Shown one piece after another: positions 1 to 8,719 of a stretch of DNA of 64,000 bases. The stretch is from positions 5,530,001 to 5,594,000 of the forward strand of contig JBBCGH010000001.1 of the NCBI GenBank assembly GCA_037200445.1, read 5' to 3'. The notes under the pieces were generated by a model. That model was not told the origin of the DNA, searched no databases, and saw nothing but the letters and a program-made list of their open reading frames with translations. Source of the DNA: Alphaproteobacteria bacterium. GTDB taxonomy: Bacteria > Pseudomonadota > Alphaproteobacteria > Rhizobiales > Xanthobacteraceae. Numbering within the stretch: position 1 is the stretch's first letter; each line of letters opens with the position of its first letter. The position numbers were made by a program, and so were the translations under genes.

Positions 1-1
1 G

Positions 2-292
2 GCGAACGGCTGGGTCGAGCGCCGCGCGCAGAACGGCGACCGGCGGGTCAAACGGGTCTATTTGACCGAGGAAGCCGAGCGCGTGCACCGGCGTATCTGG
101 CGAGTCGCCGAAGAGACGGTCGAGGGCGCCCTGGGGGACCTTTCCGGGGCGGAGGCCGCGCAGCTCATGCGCCTGCTCGGTCGCGTGAAGGCGACCCTGT
201 TGGAGGGCGCTGACCGGCATGCGGCGAGCAACGGCGTCGCCAACGGCAAGGCCGCACGGAACGGCCGCCATCTCGGGAGCGGGGCGCCGTGA
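2..292 (+). CDS. MarR-family transcriptional regulator, C-terminal part (truncated by window edge)
   Basis: The frame is open from the first base of the window. It reads GWVERRAQNGDRRVKRVYLT followed by a helical tail, which is the wing of a MarR winged helix (basic beta-hairpin DRRVKRV) and the C-terminal dimerisation helix. The N-terminal half lies outside the window. The last ~25 residues are a low-complexity Ala/Asn/Gly tail. Its stop codon overlaps the GTG start of the following membrane-fusion gene (GTGA), so the two are translationally coupled. MarR regulators commonly repress an adjacent Emr-type efflux system, which fits the neighbour. No start can be assigned here. Confidence 0.85.
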   Translation, partial: ANGWVERRAQNGDRRVKRVYLTEEAERVHRRIWRVAEETVEGALGDLSGAEAAQLMRLLGRVKATLLEGADRHAASNGVANGKAARNGRHLGSGAP

Positions 293-1341
293 TCCGCGGC
301 CTGCGCCCGCTGGCGTTGATCGGCGTCCCGCTGCTCGTGGCGGCAGGCGCGCTGATGTTCTGGCTTAACGGCGGCCGCTACGCCTCGACCGAGAACGCCT
401 TCGTCAAGGCGGACATTGCCCAGATCGCAAGCGAAGTTGCGGGCCGCATCGTCGAGGTGTGCGCGCGCGATCACCAGAGCGTTACGGAAGGCGAAGTCCT
501 GGTGCAGCTCGACCCCGAGCCCTATCGGCTGACGCTGGCGCGCGCCGATGCCGAGGTCGATTCGGCTCGTTCCGCGCTCGAAGCGCTCAAGGTGAGCTTG
601 CGCGAGACGCGCATGGACGCGCGCGAGACGGAGAATCGCCTTGCCTATCTCGAGGTGCAGGCGAAGCGTCAGCGCGAACTGTCCGGACGCGGGGTAAGCT
701 CGGCCCAGCGGGTCGAGCAGGCAGACAGTGAAGAGCAACAGGCGCGCGATCGGCTCGGGATGCTGCAGCAGCGCATCGCGCGCGTCGAAGCGACGCTCGG
801 CGGCAATCCAGATAAGCCGACCGACGAATATGCGGCCGTGCGCGAGAAAATAGCGATGCGCGATCGTGCCGCGCTCGAACTCTCGCACACCGAGATCAAG
901 GCACCGCGCGCCGGCACGGTGGTGAACTTCCGGCTGCAGCCGGGCGAGCAGGTGAAGGCGCAGACCGCGCTGTTCTCGCTTGTCGCCGACCGGCGGCCGT
1001 GGGTCGAAGCGAACTTCAAGGAGACCGACCTCACCCACGTGGCGGTCGGACAGCGCGCGACCGTGGTGCTCGACATGCATCCGGATGTCACATGGGAGGC
1101 TGAGGTCGAGAGCATCTCACCGGCGACCGGCGCCGAGTTCGCGATCCTGCCGCCGCAGAACGCCAGTGGAAACTGGGTCAAGGTGGTGCAGCGCCTGCCG
1201 GTCAAGCTGCGGCTGATCGAGCGGCCCGGCGAACCGCCGCTGCGCGCCGGCATGACGGCCTATGTGAGCATCGACACCAAGCGGCAGCGCAGCATCTCGG
1301 CACTGTTCGGCAATGGGGCCGCGGAAGCCGCGAAGCCTTAA
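289..1341 (+). CDS. HlyD/EmrA-family membrane-fusion (periplasmic adaptor) protein
   Basis: A 350-residue protein with one N-terminal membrane anchor (about residues 8-24), then a lipoyl-like half motif (GRIVEVCARDHQSVTEGEVL), a long alpha-helical hairpin (about 75-180) and the second lipoyl half (HTEIKAPRAGTVVNFRLQPG), followed by a beta-barrel region with FKETDLTHVAVGQ. This is the order of EmrA/HlyD adaptors that join an inner-membrane MFS or ABC pump to an outer-membrane channel. The start is GTG, overlapping the upstream MarR stop by 4 nt. No pump or TolC gene follows: the next gene is convergent. The partner therefore lies upstream of the window or elsewhere. Confidence 0.9.
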   Translation: MIRGLRPLALIGVPLLVAAGALMFWLNGGRYASTENAFVKADIAQIASEVAGRIVEVCARDHQSVTEGEVLVQLDPEPYRLTLARADAEVDSARSALEALKVSLRETRMDARETENRLAYLEVQAKRQRELSGRGVSSAQRVEQADSEEQQARDRLGMLQQRIARVEATLGGNPDKPTDEYAAVREKIAMRDRAALELSHTEIKAPRAGTVVNFRLQPGEQVKAQTALFSLVADRRPWVEANFKETDLTHVAVGQRATVVLDMHPDVTWEAEVESISPATGAEFAILPPQNASGNWVKVVQRLPVKLRLIERPGEPPLRAGMTAYVSIDTKRQRSISALFGNGAAEAAKP

Positions 1342-1343
1342 GC

Positions 1344-2306
1344 CTACTGCTTCTCGATCCCCGCCGCGGCGCGCACCTTGTCCCAACGCGCGAGCTCGGC
1401 GAGCATGAATTTGCCGAACTCCTCCGGCGTCGAGCCCTGCACGGCAACCCCGGCCTTGGTCAGCTTGTCGCGCACGGCGTCGTCCTTCAACGCGTCGTTC
1501 AGCGTCTTGTTGAGCTTCGCGACAATCTCCGGCGGAATTCCGCGCGGCCCAAAGAAGCCGTACCAGGTGGAGACGTCATAGGCCTTCATCGCCGACGATT
1601 CGGCGACCGCCGGTACATTCGGCACGATCGGGAAGCGGTCTTTCGAGGTGACGGCGATCGCCTTGAGCTGACCGGACTGCACCTGACCGATCACCGCGAG
1701 CACCGTGTCGAACAGCACGTCGACCTGCTTGCCGAGCACCGCCGTGATCGCCTCGGGCGTGGTGCGGAATTGCACCGACACCATGTCGATGCCCGCCATC
1801 TGCTTGAACAGCTCACCCGACATGTGCTGGGTGGCGCCGAAGCCGGGGCTCGCAACGTTGATCTTGCCGGGGTTGGCCTTCGCGGCGGCGATGAGGTCGT
1901 CGACATTGTTCGCCGGAAAATCTCCGCGCGCGACCAGCATCAGGCTCGCGGTTCCGACTTGCGAGATCGGCTCGAACGCCGTCGCCTGGTCATAGCGCAG
2001 GGACTTGTTCATCGCCGCCGCGATGATCTGCCCGGCGGTCATGACGCCGATCGTGTAGCCGTCCTTGTCGGCGCGCGCGACGAGCTCGTTGCCAAGGGTG
2101 CCGGCGGCGCCCGGCTTGTTCTCGATCACGACAGGCTGGCCGAGCTTCTCCTGCAGCACCTGCCCAAAGATGCGCCCGACGATGTCGCCGCCCCCGCCCG
2201 GCCCGAACGGCACGATGATGCGGATCGGCCTGGTGGGATAGTCCTGCGCCAGCGCAGGCAAGGCGATGGCGAGCGCGCAGCCAACGGCGAACAGTCGCTT
2301 GAACAT
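1344..2306 (-). CDS. Bug/TctC-family tripartite tricarboxylate transporter substrate-binding protein
   Basis: A 320-residue periplasmic binding protein. The chosen ATG gives a classic signal peptide (MFKRLFAVGCALAIALPALA, cleaved near AQD) and has a strong ribosome site, GGGAGGAAAC, just upstream. An open frame extends further 5' but has no signal-peptide logic. The mature start YPTRPIRIIVPFGPGGGGD and the segment VIENKPGAAGTLG are hallmarks of the Bug family, which binds carboxylates and other small organic acids for TctAB-type carriers. No TctA or TctB gene is nearby, as is common for orphan Bug proteins. It is convergent with the upstream adaptor gene, 2 nt apart. The ligand cannot be predicted. 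Confidence 0.9.
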   Translation of the reverse strand: MFKRLFAVGCALAIALPALAQDYPTRPIRIIVPFGPGGGGDIVGRIFGQVLQEKLGQPVVIENKPGAAGTLGNELVARADKDGYTIGVMTAGQIIAAAMNKSLRYDQATAFEPISQVGTASLMLVARGDFPANNVDDLIAAAKANPGKINVASPGFGATQHMSGELFKQMAGIDMVSVQFRTTPEAITAVLGKQVDVLFDTVLAVIGQVQSGQLKAIAVTSKDRFPIVPNVPAVAESSAMKAYDVSTWYGFFGPRGIPPEIVAKLNKTLNDALKDDAVRDKLTKAGVAVQGSTPEEFGKFMLAELARWDKVRAAAGIEKQ

Positions 2307-2524
2307 GTTTCCTCCCGGAACGCGCACTGCGGCGCTTGAGTCAAGTTTGCAGCGGGTACGAGCCCCTGTCGAGCGCATCCCTGCGATGCCCGCGCGCACT
2401 TGGCATCAGGGCATTCTGGAGGCTAGTTTCGCCCCTATCGGCAGACGATCCCAAACCCCATCTTTGCGTAAAGCGTGAACCGCGAGAGCCGCGGTGCGTA
2501 GCGATTTTGACTTGAGGTAACATC

Positions 2525-4849
2525 ATGAAATTCGGCGTTGGCCAGCCTGTCCGGCGTTTCGAGGACCAGACCCTGATCACCGGCAAGGGCCGCTATACCG
2601 ACGACATTCATCTCGAGAACACCGCCTATGCCTACGTGCTGCGCGCGCGTGCGGGGCACGCCAACATTCGCAGCATCGACACGACGGCTGCGCGCAAGAT
2701 GCCGGGTGTGCTCCTCGTGCTGACCGGCGAGGATGTGAAGGCCGACGGCCTTGGCGATGTGCCCTGCCATGCGCCGCTCAACAACCGGGACGGCACGCCG
2801 CGTCACGATACGCCGCGCCCGGCGCTCGCAGTGGGCAAAGTGCGCCATCTCGGCCAGCCGGTGGCGTGCGTTGTCGCCGAGACCTTGGCGCAGGCACAGG
2901 ATGCCGTGGAGGCGATCGAGATCGATTACGAGGCGCTGCCGGCCGTCACCGATGCGCGCGCCGCGATGGAGAATGGCGCATCGCAGCTCTTCGACGGCAT
3001 TCCCAACAACATCGTGTTCGACTGGGACAACGACACCTCGGATTTTGCTGCGACCGATGCGGCATTCGCCAAGGCCGCGCACGTGACCACGCTCGAGATC
3101 GTGAACAATCGCGTCGTCGCGAACTCGATGGAGCCGCGCAATGCGATCGGGGACTGGGATGCAGCCTCGGGCCGGCCGGTGCTCTACACCGGCACGCAGG
3201 GCTCGCACTTCGTGCGCGATCCGCTCGCCGAGGCCGTACTGAAAGTACCGAAGGAAAAGCTGCGCGTGGTGACGCCGCCGAATGTCGGCGGTGGCTTCGG
3301 CATGAAGGCTTTCGTCTATCCAGAGCAGGTGCTGGTCGTGTGGGCCGCGGAAAAGCTGAAGCGGCCGGTGCGCTGGCAGTCCGACCGCTCGGAAGCGTTC
3401 CTCTCCGATAATCAGGGGCGCGATCACTTCACGCGCGCCGAACTCGCGATGGACGAGAAAGGCAGATTCCTCGGCCTGCGCGTCTCGCTGATCGCGAATG
3501 TCGGCGCCTATCTCTCGCCGATGGGCCCGTTCATTCCGACGCGCTCGACCGATCTCGTCTCCGGCCTCTACACCACACCCGCGATCGCTATCAACGTGAA
3601 GGGCGTCTGCACCAACACCGTTCCGGTGTGCGCCTATCGCGGCGCCGGGCGGCCCGAGGCCTCGTACCTGATCGAGCGCCTCGTCGATGCGGCGGCGCGC
3701 GAGCTCAACATGACGCCGGACCGCATCCGCAAGATCAATCTCATTCCGAAGAAGGCCATTCCCTATACCTCGCCGACCAAGCTCGTGTTCGACTCAGGCG
3801 AGTTCGTCGAGATCATGCAGGCCGCAATGGAGAGGGCCGATTGGACTGGCTTCAAGGCGCGCCGCCGCGAAAGCCAAAAGCGCGGCAAGCTGCGCGGCAT
3901 CGGCATGGCGACCTACACGGAGCGCTGCGGCGGCGGGTTTCCGGAGACGGCGTCGATCGAGTTCAAGGGCGACCGCGTCGATCTCGTCATGGGCAATCAG
4001 GAATACGGCACCGGACTGGTCACCTCCTACAAGCAAGTCGTTTCGGACCGGCTCGGCATCGATGCCGACCAGATCGATGTGGTGTATGGCGACTCGGACC
4101 GGAGCCCGCGCGGCTTGACCGGCGGCTCGCGCGCCCTGCCGGTCGGAGGGTCGGCGCTGCACGAGGCCTCGCTCAAGATCATCGACAAAGGCAGGCAGAT
4201 CGCCGCGAATCTGCTGGAGGCCGCCGCCGCCGACATCGAGTTCGGCGACGGGCAGTTTCGCATCGTCGGCACCGACCGGCACGTCGATCTGTTCGACGTT
4301 GCCAAGGCCGCCAAGGACCCCGCGAAGCTCCCGCCCGGCATGGAGCCCGGCCTCGACTATACGCAGGTGCAGAATCCGGCCGCGGCGACGTTCCCGAACG
4401 GCTGCCACATCGCCGAGGTCGAGATCGATCCAGATTCAGGCGTGACGGAGATCCTGCGCTACACGATCGTCGACGACTTCGGCGACGTCATCAATCCGTT
4501 GCTGCTCGAAGGCCAGGTGCATGGCGGCGTGGTGCAGGGCATCGGACAGGCGCTACTTGAAGAGACCGTCTACGACGAGGACGGGCAGCTCCTCTCCGGC
4601 ACGTTCATGGATTACGCGATGCCGCGCGCCGACGACCTGCCGTTCTTCTCGTTCTCGACCCGCAACGTGCGCTGCACCGCGAACCCGCTCGGTATCAAGG
4701 GCGCGGGCGAGGCTGGCGCGATCGGATCGCCGCCCGCGCTGATCAACGCGATCGTGGACGCCCTGCAGAGCCGCAAGCCCGAAATACGCCACATCGACAT
4801 GCCGGCGACGCCGTCGCGCGTCTGGCAGGCGCTGCACGCGGCCGGTTAA
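2525..4849 (+). CDS. Molybdenum hydroxylase large subunit (xanthine dehydrogenase / CoxL-like), orphan
   Basis: A 774-residue molybdopterin-cytosine-dinucleotide-binding subunit. It begins with VGQPVRRFEDQTLITGKGRY, typical of CoxL-type large subunits. It contains the molybdopterin loop GGGFGMK, the active-site strand CAYRGAGRPEASYLIER and the C-terminal GIKGAGEAGAIGSPPA, whose Glu (E729) matches the conserved catalytic base of the family. The CO-dehydrogenase active-site loop VAYRCSFR is absent, so this is not a CO dehydrogenase proper. The partner FAD and 2Fe-2S subunits are not in the window. Likely reaction: hydroxylation of an N-heterocycle or aldehyde, substrate unknown. A GAGG ribosome site lies 8 nt before the ATG. 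The following 248 bases to the next gene hold nothing recognisable. Confidence 0.88.
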   Translation: MKFGVGQPVRRFEDQTLITGKGRYTDDIHLENTAYAYVLRARAGHANIRSIDTTAARKMPGVLLVLTGEDVKADGLGDVPCHAPLNNRDGTPRHDTPRPALAVGKVRHLGQPVACVVAETLAQAQDAVEAIEIDYEALPAVTDARAAMENGASQLFDGIPNNIVFDWDNDTSDFAATDAAFAKAAHVTTLEIVNNRVVANSMEPRNAIGDWDAASGRPVLYTGTQGSHFVRDPLAEAVLKVPKEKLRVVTPPNVGGGFGMKAFVYPEQVLVVWAAEKLKRPVRWQSDRSEAFLSDNQGRDHFTRAELAMDEKGRFLGLRVSLIANVGAYLSPMGPFIPTRSTDLVSGLYTTPAIAINVKGVCTNTVPVCAYRGAGRPEASYLIERLVDAAARELNMTPDRIRKINLIPKKAIPYTSPTKLVFDSGEFVEIMQAAMERADWTGFKARRRESQKRGKLRGIGMATYTERCGGGFPETASIEFKGDRVDLVMGNQEYGTGLVTSYKQVVSDRLGIDADQIDVVYGDSDRSPRGLTGGSRALPVGGSALHEASLKIIDKGRQIAANLLEAAAADIEFGDGQFRIVGTDRHVDLFDVAKAAKDPAKLPPGMEPGLDYTQVQNPAAATFPNGCHIAEVEIDPDSGVTEILRYTIVDDFGDVINPLLLEGQVHGGVVQGIGQALLEETVYDEDGQLLSGTFMDYAMPRADDLPFFSFSTRNVRCTANPLGIKGAGEAGAIGSPPALINAIVDALQSRKPEIRHIDMPATPSRVWQALHAAG

Positions 4850-5097
4850 CGCGCTCGCGTTAACCGGCTGCCCGCATCTCCGGCGCGGCTCTCGCGCTGG
4901 ATCATTTCCGCACATCGTCTGATCGGCCGGGTTCCACAGTAACCTTGACGGCAGGCCGCGCCGCAACGCGCGCCGATTTGCACTAAAACTAGCGTCAGCA
5001 ATGCGCGCAGCCATGCAACACGCTGGCCGCGATCTTGCAGATACCACGATGGAGTGGACCGCCCTGTCCCGCGATGGGGCGCGGCGGCATGTGAGTA

Positions 5098-7308
5098 GTG
5101 AGTGAGGGCTTGATGTTTCAGGAAACGGGAGCCGTGACGCGTTTCCCGTCGGCCGTGATGCCGGAGCGGCCGCACGCCGTCGAGCGCGAGGCGCCGACGT
5201 CACCCGCGGAACTCTTCGCGGTGCTGTGGCGGCGCAGGTTGTGGATTGCGCTCGGCACGCTCGCCGGACTGATCGCGGCCGTGGCGTTCCTTGCGCTGGT
5301 GACGCCGCGCTACATGGCCGTCGCCCAACTCCTCATCGATCCGAATGACCTGCGCGTCATGGACAATGCCGTCACGCCCTCGAACACGCTGAACGAGGCG
5401 GCGACCGCCTACGTGGAAAGCCAGGCGCGGGTGCTGACCTCCGATACGGTGCTGCGCAAGGTCATCGAGCAGCAGAAGCTCGAGAAGGATCCCGAGTTTG
5501 CCCAGCCGCCGTCGGCGTTGCGCGCCGCGCTCACTCTCGTTCAGACGAGGCTTGGCCTTGCCACGCAACGCGATCCTGATCCGGTCGTGGCCGTGCTGCA
5601 GGAGCTCGCCCCGAAGATCGGCGCGCGCCGGCAGGAACGCACCTACGTGGTCGACCTCACGGCGAGCACGCGCGATCCCGAGAAGTCCGCGCGCATCGCC
5701 AATGCGATCGTGACCGCGTACCTGGAAGATCAGGCCGATGCCCGCACAACCGCCGCCAAGCGCGCGACCGAAGCGCTGTCGGGACGGCTGCAGGAGCTGA
5801 AGGATCGCGTGCGCGAGGCGGAGAACCAGGCCGAGACATTCAAGGCCCAGAACAACCTCGTGAGCGCGAGCGGCCAATTGGTCAGCGAACAGCAGCTGAG
5901 CGAGCTCACCAATCAGTTGACGGCTGCGGGCGCCAAGGCCGACGAAGCCAAGGCGCGCCTCGACCAGATCGATATCCTCAGGCGCGGCAAGGCCGACGCC
6001 GGCGCAATCGCCGAGGCCGTGCAGTCGCAGACCGTCGCGGCGCTGCGCGCGCAGCACGCCGAGGTGTTGCGCCGCAAGGCCGAGCTCACCGCACGGCTCG
6101 GCGAACGCCACCCGTCGATCGCCGACATCAACGCGCAGGCGCATGATCTGCAGCAACTGATCGACCGGGAGGTTGCGCGTCTCGCGCAAGCCGCGCGCGG
6201 CGACTACGAGCGCGCCCAGGCGACCCGCCAGGCGCTGCTCACGCGATTGAACGGTCTGAAGCAGGACGCCGTCACGACCAATCAGGCGCTGGTGCGGCTG
6301 CGCGAGCTCGAACGCGAGGTCGAGGCAAGCCGTGCCGTCTATCAGGCATTTCTGACCCGGTCGCGCGAGACCAGCGAGCAGGAGCGCGTCAACACGACCA
6401 ACGTCCGCGTCCTGTCCGAGGCGAACGTACCGAACAAGCGCGCTTTTCCGCCGCGCACCCTTATCGTGCTGGCGCTCGCGCTCATGTTCGGGGCGGCTGC
6501 GGGCGCAGGCGCCGGCTTCGCACGCGACTGGACCGACGACCGCATCCACACGCGGCGCGATCTTGAAGCCGCATGCAGCGTTCCGATCCTCGCCGAAATC
6601 GCCGCCCTGCCCGACGAATCGGGGCCGCGTGGCTGGTGGCCGTGGCTGCGCGCCAAGATTCGCGCCTGGCGCCACGGCACCACCGTGATGGCGACGCTCC
6701 TCGATGCGCCGAACTCCGACTTCGCGGCCGGTATCCATCGCCTGCGCTACATGCTGCGCACCGCCGCCACGAATGCCACGCCGACGATCCTGTTTCTGGC
6801 TCCCGGCAAGCCCGGCGCGCGCTCGGATGTCTCGCTCAATCTCGGCCTCGCCGCCGCATCGGGTGGGTCACGCACGTTGCTGGTCGATACCGATTTCAAG
6901 CGGCGTGACCTGTCGAGCCGCGTGGTTGGCGGCAGCGGCGCCGGCCTTCTCGATGTCGCGAACGATGGTGCGAAGCTCGAACAGGCACTGATCGCCGAAA
7001 GCGAAACCGGTTTGCTGGTGCTGCAAGCCGGGCGCGGAGCAAGCGGCAATTGGCACTCGAGCCCGGAAAGCATCAGGCGGGCGCTCGATCAGGCACGCGG
7101 CAGCTACACGATGATCGTGGATGGACCAAGCGATCCGTCCGATCCACTCGCCACGGTGCTGGCCGCCTCGGCCGACTTCGTCGTGCTGGTGGTGACCACA
7201 GGTGTGACGCGCGCCCGCGAGATCTCGGACTTCCAGCACTCGCCCGACTTCCCGGTCGGCAAGGTGCGCGGCGTCGTGCTGGTGTCCGGCACCGGCGCCA
7301 GCCTGTGA
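5098..7308 (+). CDS. Wzz/GumC-like polysaccharide chain-length/export protein with degenerate BY-kinase domain
   Basis: A 736-residue protein. It has an N-terminal Wzz domain with a transmembrane segment (RRLWIALGTLAGLIAAVAFL), a long coiled-coil periplasmic region (about 200-440), a second membrane segment after the GumC-type VLSEANVPNKRAFPPRTLIV, and a cytoplasmic Rossmann/ParA-like domain. The position of the tyrosine-kinase Walker A loop reads APGKPGARSD (568-577) and lacks the GK[ST] P-loop. Walker A' (LLVDTDFKRRD) and Walker B (MIVDGPSDP) survive, and the usual C-terminal tyrosine cluster is missing. It is probably a structural co-polymerase, not an active kinase. No glycosyltransferase or Wza-like gene is adjacent. 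The GTG start could instead be the ATG at 5113. Confidence 0.85.
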   Translation: MSEGLMFQETGAVTRFPSAVMPERPHAVEREAPTSPAELFAVLWRRRLWIALGTLAGLIAAVAFLALVTPRYMAVAQLLIDPNDLRVMDNAVTPSNTLNEAATAYVESQARVLTSDTVLRKVIEQQKLEKDPEFAQPPSALRAALTLVQTRLGLATQRDPDPVVAVLQELAPKIGARRQERTYVVDLTASTRDPEKSARIANAIVTAYLEDQADARTTAAKRATEALSGRLQELKDRVREAENQAETFKAQNNLVSASGQLVSEQQLSELTNQLTAAGAKADEAKARLDQIDILRRGKADAGAIAEAVQSQTVAALRAQHAEVLRRKAELTARLGERHPSIADINAQAHDLQQLIDREVARLAQAARGDYERAQATRQALLTRLNGLKQDAVTTNQALVRLRELEREVEASRAVYQAFLTRSRETSEQERVNTTNVRVLSEANVPNKRAFPPRTLIVLALALMFGAAAGAGAGFARDWTDDRIHTRRDLEAACSVPILAEIAALPDESGPRGWWPWLRAKIRAWRHGTTVMATLLDAPNSDFAAGIHRLRYMLRTAATNATPTILFLAPGKPGARSDVSLNLGLAAASGGSRTLLVDTDFKRRDLSSRVVGGSGAGLLDVANDGAKLEQALIAESETGLLVLQAGRGASGNWHSSPESIRRALDQARGSYTMIVDGPSDPSDPLATVLAASADFVVLVVTTGVTRAREISDFQHSPDFPVGKVRGVVLVSGTGASL

Positions 7309-7479
7309 GGGCCGACGTGCCGGCGTAGCCGAAAGGCTAAAGCGGGCGGGGCAAAATGCCTCTTACAAGCTGCAATTATTCCGACTAGGTTGCGTCCGGA
7401 GCCGCGGGGATTGCGTGTCCTTCCGGCACAAAGCGCAAGAAAAACAAGAGCTTGCGTCAGAACACCTGGGAGGAAGACC

Positions 7480-8652
7480 ATGCGCAAGACCCTGTTCTTG
7501 AGCGCCACCTTGCTGGCGCTGTCGGTTGGCGCCGCGGGCGCCCAGAAGCCGATCAAGATCGGCTTCGTCTCGACCTTCTCGGGCCCGACCGCCGTCATCG
7601 GCAATGACATGCGCAATTCGTTCGAGCTTGCGCTGGACCATCTCGGCCGCAAAATCGGCGGCCAGCCGGTCGAAGTCATTTACGAGGACGATCAGCAGAA
7701 GCCCGAGGTCGGCAAGCAGAAGACCGAGAAGCTGATCGAGAGCGACAAGGTCGACTTCATCGCCGGCTATATCTGGTCGAACGTGTTCCTTGCCTCGCTC
7801 AAGCCTGCCGTCGATTCCAAGACCTTCACGATCTCGACCAACGCCGGCCCCTCGCAGGTCGCGGGCGAGCTCTGTTCGCCCTACGTATTCTCGACGTCAT
7901 GGCAAAACGACCAGACGCCGGCCGCAATGGGCCTCCACATGAACAAGAAGGGCGTGAAGACCGCCTTCCTGATCGGCCCGAACTATGCGGCCGGCAAGGA
8001 CATGCTCGCGGGCGTCGCTTCGACATTCAAAGGGCAGGTGATCGGCCAGGAATTCACCAAGTGGCCGGATCAGCTCGATTTTTCGGCTGAGCTGTCGAAG
8101 GCGCGAAACGCCAAACCGGATGCGATCTTCGTCTTCTATCCGGGCGCTGCCGGCATCCAGTTCCTGACCCAGTATTCGCAGGCGGGACTGAAGGACCAAA
8201 TCCCGCTCTACACGGCATTCACGATCGACGAAACGACTTTGCCGCGACAGGGCGAGCTTGCGCTCGGCGTTCCCGGCGCACAGGAATGGGTGAACGATCT
8301 GCCGAACGAGCAGAACAAGCGCTACGTCGCCGACTACATCAAGAAGTACAACGGCACGCGCCCCTCCTTCTATGGCGCGCAGAGCTACGACGCCGCCTTC
8401 CTCATCGATTCCGCGCTCAACGCCACCAAGGGCAACGTCAGCGAGAAGGAAGCTCTGCGTGCGGCGATGAAGAAGGCCGACTTCAAGTCGGTGCGCGGGC
8501 CCTTCAAGTTCGGCAACAACAACGTGCCGATCCAGAACTTCTATCTCCAGGACGTTGTGAAGGACGCCGACGGCAAGCTCGTGCTCAAGACGGTCGAGAC
8601 CATCGTGGAAAACGACCAGGATCGCTTCCACGACAAGTGCCCGATGAAGTGA
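7480..8652 (+). CDS. Branched-chain amino-acid-type ABC transporter substrate-binding protein
   Basis: A 390-residue periplasmic binding protein of the Leu/Ile/Val (Peripla_BP_6) family. The ATG is preceded by GGGAGGAAG and opens a Sec signal peptide (MRKTLFLSATLLALSVGAAG-AQ). The mature protein starts KPIKIGFVSTFSGPTAVIGN and continues EVIYEDDQQKPEVGKQKTEKL, the usual first lobe. A conserved Cys pair pattern (ELCSPYVF and HDKCPMK) is visible. It heads an operon whose later genes supply two permeases and two ATPases, so it provides substrate specificity. In many Hyphomicrobiales such systems take aromatic acids, amides or urea derivatives; the ligand cannot be read from sequence. Confidence 0.93.
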   Translation: MRKTLFLSATLLALSVGAAGAQKPIKIGFVSTFSGPTAVIGNDMRNSFELALDHLGRKIGGQPVEVIYEDDQQKPEVGKQKTEKLIESDKVDFIAGYIWSNVFLASLKPAVDSKTFTISTNAGPSQVAGELCSPYVFSTSWQNDQTPAAMGLHMNKKGVKTAFLIGPNYAAGKDMLAGVASTFKGQVIGQEFTKWPDQLDFSAELSKARNAKPDAIFVFYPGAAGIQFLTQYSQAGLKDQIPLYTAFTIDETTLPRQGELALGVPGAQEWVNDLPNEQNKRYVADYIKKYNGTRPSFYGAQSYDAAFLIDSALNATKGNVSEKEALRAAMKKADFKSVRGPFKFGNNNVPIQNFYLQDVVKDADGKLVLKTVETIVENDQDRFHDKCPMK

Positions 8653-8719
8653 CCGCGGCCCGCTTGGTCCCAGGCTTGCCGCCTGCCGCGTGATCGCCGC
8701 TCGCTGAGGGAGAGGGGAA

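Noticed and set aside
5200-6738. A 512-residue antisense open frame inside the Wzz/GumC-like gene
   Set aside because: Shadow frame, His/Arg-rich, no domain or start signal.
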